From Actinoallomurus sp963799975 (GTDB lineage: Bacteria; Actinomycetota; Actinomycetes; Streptosporangiales; Streptosporangiaceae), in contig CAWCZF010000006.1 in the NCBI GenBank assembly GCA_963799975.1, positions 3,844,001 through 3,908,000 of the forward strand: a DNA stretch of 64,000 nt, written 5' to 3'. Of this stretch, positions 26,611 to 36,954 are shown piece by piece. Within the stretch, counting starts at the first letter, position 1. Every line of letters starts with the position of its first letter. The position numbers and the translations under genes are program-made. Below the pieces are notes generated by a model. That model had not been told where the DNA came from and did no database searches. It saw only the letters and a list, made by a program, of their open reading frames with translations.

Positions 26611-26999
26611 GTGTTGTTGCTCCTTTGAATCGAGGGAAAGCGTGCGAGGCGCCGCACTCGCCCAGGCCGGACATGCGGACGCTCGCTGGCAGGTGATGCC
26701 CCTCCTTAGCTCTCGGTTACGGCACCGCAGGTCGCGGAGCCGTCACGCTCCCCACCCCATTGAACCCTGAATCTCCCGTTTCTTACGAATCTGATACCCG
26801 CCGGGGCGCTTATCGATACGCACATGCGACGGCCACTGACCGCTCAACGTCACGCGGCGCCCGGAAGTGTCAGTCCGACACGCGGCGAAAAGATGATCTC
26901 GGTATGGGGGTCTGCGACATACTGTGCGAGTCAAGTCCCGCAGCGCGACAGAAGTCACTGTGGCCCCACGATGACGCTGCCGCCCCACGTGGAGAGATC
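26611..26999. promoter_or_regulatory. Divergent non-coding region, possible structured leader on the minus strand
   Basis: About 390 bases between two divergent genes with no credible ORF. Read on the minus strand toward kamA, 26830-26690 contains GGTTCAATGGGGTG and later GGTGCCGTAACC followed by GAGAGCTAAGGAGG. This vaguely recalls the conserved blocks of actinobacterial ydaO (cyclic di-AMP) riboswitches, but key bases differ and I could not fold a convincing match. The promoter of the GH18-like gene must lie on the other side. Confidence 0.25.
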
Positions 27000-28139
27000 G
27001 TGGGTAAACACCGCAAACGGAAACACAGACGCCCCCTCCAGGTCAGCCGCCGGGTCGCGCTCGTCTCGGCCGGCCTGCTGGTCCCGCTGAGCGGAGGCGC
27101 CGTGGTGTTGGCCGCCACCTCGGCGCCCGGGCGACTCGTCACCCGCGCGGCACGGCCGCGTGCCGCGTCGCCGCACCGGACGGCGGTACGGTCCAGCTCC
27201 CGCCCACCGCGGTCCGGCGACGCCGTGCCGGCCGCCTCGCTTCTCCCCAGCACTCCCCCGCCGTCGGCGTCTCCGGTCCCGCCGCACGTGTCACGCCCTG
27301 GATTCGCACCGTACGCCGACGTGCTGTCATGGCCGCCGCCGTACGTGTCCAAGGCCGTCAAGACGTACACCATGGGGTTCGTCGTCGCGGCGGGCGGCGG
27401 GTGCTCGGCCGCCTGGGACGGGCTGTCGCCGGTCGACTCCGACGCCGCGGCACGCCGTCTCAAGGACGTGCCCGGCAAGGTCATCCTGTCCTTCGGCGGC
27501 CCGGACGGGATGGAGCTGGCGCAGAGCTGCGACAGCGCCGGCGCGCTGGCCGGGCAGTATCGGAAGGCGATCGCCGCGACCGCGCCCGCGGGGCTGGACT
27601 TCTACCTGGACGAGGCCGCGGTCTCCGACACCGACGCCGTGGAGCGCCGTACCTCGGCGCTGGCGCACGTACTCGAATCGGGTGGCCGGCACGCCCTGCC
27701 GATGTCGATCACGCTGCCGCTGCACCGTACGGGCCTGTCCTCGGACGCGCTCGGCGCGCTGCGCGCGGCCCTCGACGGCGGCCTGCGGGTCTCGATCGTC
27801 AACCTCGTGCCGGCCGACGGCGCGGGCCAGTCGCTCATCGCCTCGGCCACCGCCGCGCACGGCCAGCTCATGCGCCTGTGGCACGCGGGCGACTCCGCGA
27901 CGTGGCGGCGCATGGGGGTGACGCCGATCATCGGCGTGGTGGCGGTCGGCGCGCAGTTCCGGCCCGCCGACGCCCGGCAGGTCGTCGCCTGGGCCACAGC
28001 GCACGGCCTCGGCCGCCTGTCGATGTGGTCGGCCGCCCGCGACACCCCGTGCACGGTGGACACGAGCGTGGCCAACGACACCTGTAGCGGACTGGACGAG
28101 GACCGGGGCGCCTTCGCCAAGATCTTCCAGAACGACTGA
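27000..28139 (+). CDS. GH18 chitinase-like secreted or membrane-anchored protein with altered catalytic motif
   Basis: 379 residues. A very basic head (GKHRKRKHRR) precedes a signal or anchor helix (ALVSAGLLVPLSGGAVVLAA), then a Pro/Ser/Arg linker to residue ~100. The remainder resembles bacterial GH18 chitinases: FAPYADVLSWPPPYVSKAV, VILSFGGPDGMELAQSC, GLGRLSMWSAARDTPC and a closing DTCSG segment. At the active site these enzymes read DFDIE; here residues 200-205 are DFYLDE, with Tyr for the middle Asp and Asp at the acid position. A neighbouring Glu205 might substitute, but loss of activity or a binding role is as likely. GTG at 27000 follows GGAGAG. Confidence 0.78.
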   Translation: MGKHRKRKHRRPLQVSRRVALVSAGLLVPLSGGAVVLAATSAPGRLVTRAARPRAASPHRTAVRSSSRPPRSGDAVPAASLLPSTPPPSASPVPPHVSRPGFAPYADVLSWPPPYVSKAVKTYTMGFVVAAGGGCSAAWDGLSPVDSDAAARRLKDVPGKVILSFGGPDGMELAQSCDSAGALAGQYRKAIAATAPAGLDFYLDEAAVSDTDAVERRTSALAHVLESGGRHALPMSITLPLHRTGLSSDALGALRAALDGGLRVSIVNLVPADGAGQSLIASATAAHGQLMRLWHAGDSATWRRMGVTPIIGVVAVGAQFRPADARQVVAWATAHGLGRLSMWSAARDTPCTVDTSVANDTCSGLDEDRGAFAKIFQND

Positions 28140-28178
28140 TCCATCTCCCCCCGCCGCCGGTCATAGCAGGTCAGGGCC

Positions 28179-28199
28179 GTCACGGCAGTGCACCGTGAC
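28179..28199 (+). terminator. Hairpin after the GH18-like gene
   Basis: GTCACGG (28179-28185) and CCGTGAC (28193-28199) form a seven-base stem with a seven-base loop, 39 bases after the stop. Confidence 0.55.
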
Positions 28200-28247
28200 C
28201 CGTGCCCGGGTACCTATGCTGGGACTCTGGGGCGGGGGGAGCCTTGA

Positions 28248-29012
28248 ATGAGGTCATGCGGGGGTTCGCGGTCGATGCCGGCGTTCGCCTGGCTGCCGGC
28301 CGCCGTCGCCGGGGTCGCGTACGCCTCGTGGGTCCTGCAGTTCGCCGTCAACCCGGGGCTCGACCCGGTCAACGGCTACGTGAGCGAGCTTTCGGCCAGC
28401 GACCAGCCGTTCCACTACCTGTTCGCGGCCGGTGACCTCATCACCGGGCTGCTGACGATCCTGCTCGTGACGCTGGTCCTGCGCGCGGTGCGCACGCGCG
28501 GCTTCGCGCTGGCGGGCTGGCTGGCGCTGGTCCTGTTCGGCCTCTTCTCGATCGCCGACTCGCTGTTCGCCATGGACTGCGCCCCGAACTCCGACACGAC
28601 CTGCGCGCTGCGCGAGCGCGCCGGCAAGGTGTCGTTCGCACACCAGTTCCACAGTGTGACGAGCGTCTGCGTGGTCACGGCGGGCATCGTCAGCCTCATC
28701 GCCCTGACCATCGCGGCACGGCGGAGCGGGCACTGGCCGGTGATCGCCCGGTGGAGCTGGCTCCTGCTGGTGCTGGAGACGGCCGCCGCCGTGGCGACGC
28801 TGCCGCTGATGTACTTCGGCGTCATGCTCGGGGTGATCGAGCGCGTCCAGGTGGCGATGATCTCGCTCTGGCTGTTCGTCATCGCCGGTCAGCTCTACGC
28901 CGACCGGCGGCCGGTCACACGCCTCTGGCACCGCGCCGCTCCCGCCGGGCACCGTACGTCGTGGCGACACCGGCCAGACGGCGGGACGCGGAAAGAGGCC
29001 GCGCGACGGTGA
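28248..29012 (+). CDS. DUF998 membrane protein
   Basis: 254 residues with six hydrophobic segments, from AFAWLPAAVAGVAYASWVL to VAMISLWLFVIAGQLYA. The motif GYVSELSASDQPFHYLFAAGDL after the first helix is typical of DUF998, whose function is unknown. ATG at 28248 follows a GGGGGGAG site seven bases upstream. The basic C-terminal tail overlaps the next gene as GTGA, beginning a three-gene coupled operon (membrane protein, hydrolase, lipoprotein). Confidence 0.82.
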   Translation: MRSCGGSRSMPAFAWLPAAVAGVAYASWVLQFAVNPGLDPVNGYVSELSASDQPFHYLFAAGDLITGLLTILLVTLVLRAVRTRGFALAGWLALVLFGLFSIADSLFAMDCAPNSDTTCALRERAGKVSFAHQFHSVTSVCVVTAGIVSLIALTIAARRSGHWPVIARWSWLLLVLETAAAVATLPLMYFGVMLGVIERVQVAMISLWLFVIAGQLYADRRPVTRLWHRAAPAGHRTSWRHRPDGGTRKEAARR

Positions 29013-29845
29013 GCGGGCGGCTTCCCGGCGAGTCGGTCCGTATCGGCGGCGACCGCCTGCACGTCGTCTCCGACGGCACCGGGACGCCGCCCGTGCTGCT
29101 CACCTCCGGGCTGGGCGGCGCCTGGTTCGACTGGATCCCGGTCACCGAGCTGCTCCGCGCGCGGCACCGGGTGGTCGGCTTCGACCGGCCCGGGCTCGGT
29201 GGCAGCCCGCCCGCGCCGCGGCCGGCCGGGCTGCGCGGCGAGGCGGACCGGCTCGCCGGCCTCGCGCGCTGGGCCGGTCCGCCGGTGATCGTGGTCGCAC
29301 ACTCGCTCGCCGGCTTTCACGCCGAGGCGTTCGCCCGGCTGCACCCCGCGCTGGTGTGCGGGATGGTCCTGGTCGACCCGAGCGCCGAGCCGGTGGCACC
29401 GCGCAACGCGCGGCGGCTCGACCGGCTCGCCCCGGTGGCCGGGCTCGCCGGCCGGGCGGCCGGGATGACCGGGATCGCCCGGCTCGCCGGCCACCGCGTG
29501 CGCGGCATGGTGATGCGGCGGATCGCCGAGCGCGGCGACGTGGCGCCGCCCGCGTACGCGCGTGCCGTCTACACCCGCCCGCACGTCCTCGGCACGCTCC
29601 TCGCCGAGTACGCCACGTACGGACGGCTCGCCGCCGAGCTCCTGACGCTGCGCGAGGCCGCGCCCTTCCCCGACATCCCGCTGCGGGTCATCACGGCGCT
29701 CGGCGACGACGAGCGGTGGGAGCACGCGCACGCCGCGCTCGCCGCCCTGAGCCCGCGCGGGACGCAGACCGTGCTGCCGCACACCGGGCACATGGTGCAG
29801 ATCGACCGGCCCGACGTGGTCGCCGAGGCGGTCGAACGACTGTGA
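29009..29845 (+). CDS. Alpha/beta hydrolase
   Basis: 278 residues. Fold marks: PPVLLTSGLGGAWFDW, VVGFDRPGLGGSPPAP, and the elbow VVAHSLAGFHAEAFARLHP with nucleophile Ser (first Gly replaced by Ala). The histidine lies in LPHTGHMVQIDRPDVV; the acid is probably in ITALGDDERWEH. There is no signal peptide. The substrate is unknown. GTG start at 29009 and stop at 29845 both overlap neighbours as GTGA, so it is translated together with the DUF998 and lipoprotein genes. Confidence 0.85.
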   Translation: MSGRLPGESVRIGGDRLHVVSDGTGTPPVLLTSGLGGAWFDWIPVTELLRARHRVVGFDRPGLGGSPPAPRPAGLRGEADRLAGLARWAGPPVIVVAHSLAGFHAEAFARLHPALVCGMVLVDPSAEPVAPRNARRLDRLAPVAGLAGRAAGMTGIARLAGHRVRGMVMRRIAERGDVAPPAYARAVYTRPHVLGTLLAEYATYGRLAAELLTLREAAPFPDIPLRVITALGDDERWEHAHAALAALSPRGTQTVLPHTGHMVQIDRPDVVAEAVERL

Positions 29846-30201
29846 TTCGCGTGCTGCTCCTCCTCTTCCTCCTGCTCTCGGGATGCACGAACCCAGTGCG
29901 TACGGTCTCAGAAAGCTCACTGCGCAACGCGACCGCGCGTGGGGCGGTCGAGGAGATGCGCGGCCTCGGCTACACGGTCCGTCGCGGCATGCGTTGCCGC
30001 ACCCTGTCCCCGGACACCCTGTCCGTCATACGCGTGCAGTGCCTCGGCCGTACGACCGGCGGCGAGCCGGTGCGGGTCGACGCGGTCGCCTCCGACGCGG
30101 AGTCGGCGCATCCGCGCCAGGAGTTCGTCATCACGGTCGGCGGCCGCGAGGTGTCCCGCACCCACTGCCTGGGCCAGGGCTGCCTGGACCGCGACCGGTG
30201 A
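29842..30201 (+). CDS. Small lipoprotein of unknown function
   Basis: 119 residues. A short hydrophobic signal ends in the lipobox LLSGC (VIRVLLLLFLLLSGCTN), so Cys14 should be lipidated and the protein held at the outer face of the membrane. The mature part has four more cysteines and a compact pattern (GYTVRRGMRCRTL, VIRVQCLGRTTGGEPVRVDA, QEFVITVGGREVSR). I do not recognise the family. GTG at 29842 overlaps the hydrolase stop. Confidence 0.75.
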   Translation: MIRVLLLLFLLLSGCTNPVRTVSESSLRNATARGAVEEMRGLGYTVRRGMRCRTLSPDTLSVIRVQCLGRTTGGEPVRVDAVASDAESAHPRQEFVITVGGREVSRTHCLGQGCLDRDR

Positions 30202-30265
30202 GCGGGGGCGGCGGTCGTCACGGTACGTTTCGCGCATGCAGCGTCGAACCAGCGGACGGGGCGGC

Positions 30266-31318
30266 ATGACCCAGCGGGCCGGCGTGGAGAGCCGGCGCAT
30301 CGTCGTGGACGCGATGGGCGGCGACCACGCGCCGGGCGAGGTGGTCGCCGGGACGGTCGCGGCGGCGCGCGAGCACGGCGTACGGCCGATCCTCGTCGGC
30401 AACGCGCCGCAGATCCGCGAGATCCTGGCCGCGCACGAGGCGCTCGGCGAGATCCCGATCGTGAGCGCCGAGGACGTCGTGGCGATGGACGAGGGCGCGC
30501 TCGCCGGGCTGCGCCGGCCGCGTTCGTCGGTGGCCGTCGCGTGCCGGGTGATCCGCCGCGGGCACGCGGCGGCGCTGGTGTCGGCCGGATCGACCGGCGG
30601 CGTGGTCGCGACGTCCCGGCTGCGTTTGCGCGGGCAGCCCGGCGTGACGCGGCCCGCCATCGCCGTGGTGCTCCCGACCCGGCCGCGCCCGACGGTGCTC
30701 CTGGACGCCGGCGCCACCCCGGACGCCAAGCCGGAGATGCTGGTGCAGTACGCGATGCTCGGCACCGCGTACGCGCGGATCCGGCTGGGCACCGAGTCCC
30801 CGCGCGTCGGCCTGCTGACCATCGGCGAGGAGGCCGCCAAGGGCAACAAGCTGATCCGGCGAGCCCACGAGCTGCTGGCCAGCGACGTGGAGGGCGTGGA
30901 GTTCGCCGGCAACGTCGAGGGCTCGGACCTGCTCGCCGGCAAGGTGGACGTCGTGGTGACCGACGGGTTCACCGGAAACGTCGCGCTCAAGACGATCGAG
31001 GGCGCGGCGCGGTTCGTGGTCGGCGAGATGCGCGAGGCGGTCACCACCACCCGTACGGCCCAGTTCGGCGCGCTGTTGCAGCGGCGCCGCCTGCGGATGC
31101 TGCGCGACCGCCTGGACTCGGAAACGTACGGCGGCGGGGTGCTGCTGGGACTGAACGGCACGATCGTGATCGCGCACGGGTCCTCCAAGGCCGCCGGGGT
31201 GGCCGCGGCCTGCGTGCTGGCCCGCGACCTGGCGGATGGGCGGATCGTCGAGCAGATCGGCGAGGGCATCGCCGCGGCCCGCCCGCACCGGCTGCCCCGC
31301 TGGGAGGATTCGCGCTGA
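30266..31318 (+). CDS. plsX: Phosphate acyltransferase PlsX
   Basis: 350 residues. PlsX makes acyl-phosphate from acyl-ACP for phospholipid synthesis. Signature segments are IVVDAMGGDHAPGEVVAGTV, ALVSAGSTGGVVATSRL, VGLLTIGEEAAKGN, DVVVTDGFTGNVALKTIEGA and GLNGTIVIAHGSSKA. ATG 30266 follows GGACGGGGCGG; ATG 30236 is in frame but has no ribosome site. It is not beside fabD, acpP or rpmF, the common partners elsewhere. Confidence 0.94.
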   Translation: MTQRAGVESRRIVVDAMGGDHAPGEVVAGTVAAAREHGVRPILVGNAPQIREILAAHEALGEIPIVSAEDVVAMDEGALAGLRRPRSSVAVACRVIRRGHAAALVSAGSTGGVVATSRLRLRGQPGVTRPAIAVVLPTRPRPTVLLDAGATPDAKPEMLVQYAMLGTAYARIRLGTESPRVGLLTIGEEAAKGNKLIRRAHELLASDVEGVEFAGNVEGSDLLAGKVDVVVTDGFTGNVALKTIEGAARFVVGEMREAVTTTRTAQFGALLQRRRLRMLRDRLDSETYGGGVLLGLNGTIVIAHGSSKAAGVAAACVLARDLADGRIVEQIGEGIAAARPHRLPRWEDSR

Positions 31319-31327
31319 CCCGCTCCC

Positions 31328-31350
31328 GTGGTTAACTCACCGGTAACCAC
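31328..31350. promoter_or_regulatory. Inverted repeat between plsX and the reductase gene
   Basis: GTGGTTA (31328-31334) and TAACCAC (31344-31350) flank nine bases. It lies nine bases after the plsX stop and 17 before the next ATG, so it could be an operator or a weak terminator. Confidence 0.4.
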
Positions 31351-31366
31351 AACGCGGGAGGGTCCG

Positions 31367-32524
31367 ATGGAGCGGTCATACGATCTGGTGTTGCTGGGCG
31401 GAACCGGGTTCACCGGCGGGCTCACCGCGGCGTACCTGGCCGCGCACCTGCCGGCGGACGCCCGCTGGGCGCTGGCGGGCCGCGACTCCGGCCGTCTCGA
31501 GGCGCTGCGCGACCGGCTCGACGTGGACGTGCCGCTGCTGCACGCCGACGCGACCGACCCGTCGTCGCTGCACGACCTCGCCTCCTCGACACGCGTCGTG
31601 ATCACCACGGTCGGCCCGTACATCACCTACGGGGAGCCGCTCGTGGCGGCCTGCGCCGAGGCCGGCACCGACTACGTCGACCTGACCGGCGAGCCGGAGT
31701 TCGTCGACCTGATGTACCTGAAGTACCATGCGCTCGCCGCCGACACGGGCGCACGTATCGTGCACGCCTGCGGATTCGACTCGATCCCGCACGACCTCGG
31801 GGTCTACTTCACGCTCAAGCACCTGCCCACGGGCGTGCCCGCGCACGTGGACGGCTACGTACGGGTCAAGGGCACGATCTCCGGCGGCACCTACCAGTCC
31901 GCGATCACCGCGTTCTCGCGCGGGCGTGAGACGCTGGCGGCGCACCGCCGCCGCCGTCGCGCCGAGCCCGCGCCGGAGGGCCGGCGCGTGCGCGCGCTTC
32001 CGGGCCGCCCGCACCACAACCCCGGCCTCGGCGCGTGGGCCCTCCCGCTGCCCACCATCGATCCCGACGTGATCCGGCGCTCCGCGGCGGCCCTCGACGC
32101 GTACGGCCCGGACTTCTCCTACAGCCACTTCGTCGCGCTGAAGCACCTGCCGGTCGCCGCCGGGCTGACCGCCGGGGCCGCGGGGCTGATGGCCGCGGCC
32201 CAGATCCGGCCCGTACGCGGCTGGCTGCTGGGCCGCGTCAAGCCCGGCGCGGGCCCGTCGCCGGAGCGGCGCGCGCGTAGCTGGTTCAGCGTGCACTTCG
32301 CGGGCGAGGCCGGCGGGCAGAAGGTGGTCACGAAGGTCGCCGGCGGCGATCCCGGCTACGACGAGACCGCCAAGATGCTCGCGGAGTCGGCGATGGCCCT
32401 CGCGTACGACGATCTGCCCAAGACCTCCGGCCAGGTCACGACCGTGGAGGCGATGGGCGACGCCCTGCTCGCCCGGCTCCAGCGCGCCGGCATCGGCTTC
32501 ACCGTGGTCGGCCGGCGCACCTGA
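31367..32524 (+). CDS. Saccharopine dehydrogenase-like (trans-acting enoyl reductase type) protein
   Basis: 385 residues. The Rossmann start is YDLVLLGGTGFTGGLTAAYLA. It continues with ALAGRDSGRLEALRDRL, TTVGPYITYGEPLVAACAEAGTDYVDLTGE and HACGFDSIPHDLGVY, all hallmarks of the family that includes mycobacterial Rv2953-type trans-acting enoyl reductases. The role here could be lipid modification; the substrate is unproven. GGGAGG five bases before the ATG sets the start. Confidence 0.88.
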   Translation: MERSYDLVLLGGTGFTGGLTAAYLAAHLPADARWALAGRDSGRLEALRDRLDVDVPLLHADATDPSSLHDLASSTRVVITTVGPYITYGEPLVAACAEAGTDYVDLTGEPEFVDLMYLKYHALAADTGARIVHACGFDSIPHDLGVYFTLKHLPTGVPAHVDGYVRVKGTISGGTYQSAITAFSRGRETLAAHRRRRRAEPAPEGRRVRALPGRPHHNPGLGAWALPLPTIDPDVIRRSAAALDAYGPDFSYSHFVALKHLPVAAGLTAGAAGLMAAAQIRPVRGWLLGRVKPGAGPSPERRARSWFSVHFAGEAGGQKVVTKVAGGDPGYDETAKMLAESAMALAYDDLPKTSGQVTTVEAMGDALLARLQRAGIGFTVVGRRT

Positions 32525-32623
32525 CCCCGGCGGGTCGGGCGGAATTGGTTCGGGCGCGGCCTGCCGCGCCGATAGGCTGGTCACACGTTGCAGCCTGTCC
32601 TGCCGTACTCCACAAGGATTCTG

Positions 32624-34360
<1,737 letters not shown>

Positions 34361-34433
34361 CCGCGCCCGCTCCGGAGCGTTCCGGCGATGCGGGGTAGGC
34401 AGCCGGGGATGCGGGCCGCGACAGAATGGTGCG

Positions 34434-35246
34434 GTGGCGAACCCGAATCGACGTGACCTCGGTCGCGTGTTCAACGAGGTGGCGGAGCTGTATGACCGGG
34501 TCCGGCCGGGATATCCCGACGAGATGTTCGCGGACCTCGTCACCATCACGGGCATGACCGAATGGTCGTCGGTGCTCGAAGTGGGGTGCGGTACCGCTCA
34601 GGCGACGCGTTCGCTGGCAGCGCTCGGATGCTCGGTGACCGCCGTCGAGCCGGGTGCGGAGCTGGCCGCCCTCGCTCGCCGACGGCTCGCCGCCTTCCGC
34701 AACGTCACAGTCGAGACGTCGAGGTTCGAGGAGTGGGACGACCGCGGCGGACGCTTCGACGTCCTCGTGGCAGCGTCGGCGTGGCACTGGGTGGATCCGT
34801 CGATCGGCTGGCAGCGAGCGCACCGCATGCTCCGCCCCAGAGGCTGGATGGCGTTGCTCGGCAACGTCGTCATCCGCCGTCCCGGAGAGCCAGAGGTGTA
34901 CGCCGAGACCGCCGATCTCCACGATCGGTTCTCCCCCGGGAACCCCGACTGGGGTCATCCGCCACTCGAGGACGACGTGCGCACCACCGACGAGGGTTGG
35001 GGACTGGTCGAGGACCCCGGCGGCTTGTTCGGCCCGGCGATCGTCCGCTGGTACCCGACCGTTCAGTGGTTCGACGGTGACGGCTTCGCCGATCTCCTTC
35101 GCTCGACGTCGATCTACCGAAGGCTCGACCGCGACGTATGTGAACCCCTGCTCGACGCCATCGCCGAGCGCATCCGCACGCGGATGGGCGACCGAGCATC
35201 GCGCCGCTACCTGAGCGTCCTCCGTATCGGACAGCGCGCCCCGTAG
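34434..35246 (+). CDS. SAM-dependent methyltransferase on a probable inserted segment
   Basis: 270 residues. Class I fold: VLEVGCGTAQATRSLAALGC (SAM glycine loop), TAVEPGAELAALARRRL, FDVLVAASAWHWVDPSIGWQ and MLRPRGWMALLGN. It resembles small-molecule methyltransferases of the Methyltransf_11 type; the substrate is unknown. GTG at 34434 is the apparent start and has no strong ribosome site. The gene has more A/T at third positions than its neighbours, and the CGTACG hexamer common elsewhere is absent from it. It is bracketed by two copies of the argS 3' end, so horizontal arrival is likely. Confidence 0.85.
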   Translation: MANPNRRDLGRVFNEVAELYDRVRPGYPDEMFADLVTITGMTEWSSVLEVGCGTAQATRSLAALGCSVTAVEPGAELAALARRRLAAFRNVTVETSRFEEWDDRGGRFDVLVAASAWHWVDPSIGWQRAHRMLRPRGWMALLGNVVIRRPGEPEVYAETADLHDRFSPGNPDWGHPPLEDDVRTTDEGWGLVEDPGGLFGPAIVRWYPTVQWFDGDGFADLLRSTSIYRRLDRDVCEPLLDAIAERIRTRMGDRASRRYLSVLRIGQRAP

Positions 35247-35266
35247 TCGCCGGCCGGAGGGCGAAA

Positions 35267-35321
35267 ACAGGCCTTGACCTGCTAGGTGTTACCACTCCGG
35301 AACGCATCTCGCCGCGCTCGC
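35267..35321 (+). repeat. argS 3'-end repeat, copy 2 (relic)
   Basis: An untranslated copy of the argS 3' end: its codons would read TGLDLLGVTTPER, then Ile-Ser in place of Met-stop. Similarity ends abruptly upstream of 35267. The synonymous-only differences mean the two copies diverged while both were parts of functional argS genes, so this is not a simple recent local duplication. It looks like an attachment-site remnant. Confidence 0.8.
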
Positions 35322-35373
35322 GTCGCATATCGCGGGACGATGTGTCCTGGTTCAGGTGATGCAGGGAGGCTCT

Positions 35374-36903
35374 GTGAGTACTGACTGGTGGACCGATCAG
35401 CGGCAGAACCGCCGGATCAAGGAGCTTCAGGGCGAGGTCGAGGCCGCGTACGGCTATGCCGCTCAGCGGTCGCGTGCGCTCCAGTCGAGGCTTTCGGAGG
35501 TTCAGGGCACGATCGAGCGCCGGCTCGACCGGATGGCCACCTCCTTCGACGCGTTCGTCGAGCTGTCCGACCTCCGGCTGGAGTTGGCGGTCTTCGACCG
35601 GGAGGCGGCCGTACGGCACCGTACGCGGCGGCTGCTGATGGGGCTGGCCGGCGGGGCGGCCGACCCGCCGCCGCTCGGCCTGGACGACTGCCCCGGGTAC
35701 TGGCTGAAGCCGGCCGCCGAGTGCCTGTCCGCGCTCGTGCGCGGCGACACGAGTGCGGCGGACGCGTTCGCCGCCGAGGCGGTGCGCCGGGACGAGGACC
35801 GTACGACCCTGTTCCTCACGCTCGGGCTGGCCACGGCCGGCCGGCACACCGAGGGGGTGCCGTGGCTGGCGCGCTCGCTGCCGGCTCTCGGCACGACCGT
35901 CACCGCCGTACAGCGGCAGCTCTGGATCGCCTGTGCCGACGGCGCGTTCGGCGAGCCGGGTCGCGTGCACGTCGAGCGGCGGCTGACCGAGCTGATCGAC
36001 GAGATGCCCGCGAGCGCCGATGAGCAGCAGCGTGCCCAGTGGCTCGCGGCGTGCGGCGGGACGTGGGCCGGGTCGGCGCGTTCGCTGCCGCGTGAGTTGC
36101 AGAACGACCGGACGCTGACCGAGCCGCCGGTGACGGCGGCGCGGCTCACCGCGCTGCGCACCCGGGTGGAGGCGGCGGTACGGCCGTTCGACACGGCGCC
36201 CGCCGCGGACTTCGCCGCCCTGCTGGGCACCCTCGTCGACGAGGGCGCGCCCGAGGAGCGTCCGATCGTGGCGCGCGCACGCGAGCTGCGGCAGATCATC
36301 GAGACCGGCGGGGCCGACCAGCCGGTGGCCTGGGACGCTCCCGCCGGCGAGACCCTCGGCCTGCTGCGCGGCGACCTGTTCCAGCGGACCGCGCCGGGGC
36401 CACGAGCGCTGGCCGTACGCGTCGGCGGCCGCTGGATCCGCTCGATCGCCGAGAGTCTGGCCGAGCAGGCGTCGACGCGCCCGCCGGAGGAGGTGGACCT
36501 GCGCCTGTACGGGCACTCGCTCCGTATCCGGCCAGACGGCGCGACCGCGCTGCGCAAGGCGGAGGCGGAGATCGACCGGGCGGCCGAGTCCGGGCCGGTC
36601 GGCGAGCGGCTCGGCATGGCGGTGACCGCCGCCGGAGTCGTGGTGCTCGTGCTCACCATCGTGGCGGGACTGACCGCCCTGGCGGTCGTGGCCGGACTGA
36701 TGGCCGTGGTGGGCGCCGGAATCTGGCTCAAAATGCGGATCGACCGCACCAACGCCCAGAATGGGGCGAAACAGGATAAGGATCGGCTCGACCGTAAGGT
36801 GAAATCCATCGCCGACACCCTGAAAGACTGCCACAACAGCCACAAAAAGCGCGCCGAAACCGCCGCCGCCGATCGAGAGGCGATCCTCACCGTCTTGGCC
36901 TAG
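35374..36903 (+). CDS. Unrecognised coiled-coil membrane protein
   Basis: 509 residues; I do not recognise the family. Residues ~1-70 are charged and probably coiled-coil (RRIKELQGEVEAAYGYAAQR). A helical, Ala/Arg-rich middle holds LALVRGDTSAADAFAAEAV-like TPR-style stretches. Near residue 415-450 there are two adjacent membrane helices (GMAVTAAGVVVLVLTIVAG and VVAGLMAVVGAGIWL), followed by a lysine-rich coiled coil. GTG at 35374 follows GGGAGG. It is the first gene after the argS relic. A scaffold or membrane-tethered role is possible, but I infer no function. Confidence 0.65.
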   Translation: MSTDWWTDQRQNRRIKELQGEVEAAYGYAAQRSRALQSRLSEVQGTIERRLDRMATSFDAFVELSDLRLELAVFDREAAVRHRTRRLLMGLAGGAADPPPLGLDDCPGYWLKPAAECLSALVRGDTSAADAFAAEAVRRDEDRTTLFLTLGLATAGRHTEGVPWLARSLPALGTTVTAVQRQLWIACADGAFGEPGRVHVERRLTELIDEMPASADEQQRAQWLAACGGTWAGSARSLPRELQNDRTLTEPPVTAARLTALRTRVEAAVRPFDTAPAADFAALLGTLVDEGAPEERPIVARARELRQIIETGGADQPVAWDAPAGETLGLLRGDLFQRTAPGPRALAVRVGGRWIRSIAESLAEQASTRPPEEVDLRLYGHSLRIRPDGATALRKAEAEIDRAAESGPVGERLGMAVTAAGVVVLVLTIVAGLTALAVVAGLMAVVGAGIWLKMRIDRTNAQNGAKQDKDRLDRKVKSIADTLKDCHNSHKKRAETAAADREAILTVLA

Positions 36904-36954
36904 GAGATTTGCGGGTATTCGTGCCACTGTGAGAGCAACATCCCGGAGGCGAGT

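Noticed and set aside
34361..35266. Complete mobile element beside argS
   Set aside because: Only the methyltransferase lies between the repeats. There is no integrase, excisionase or transposase, so I call a scar, not an element.
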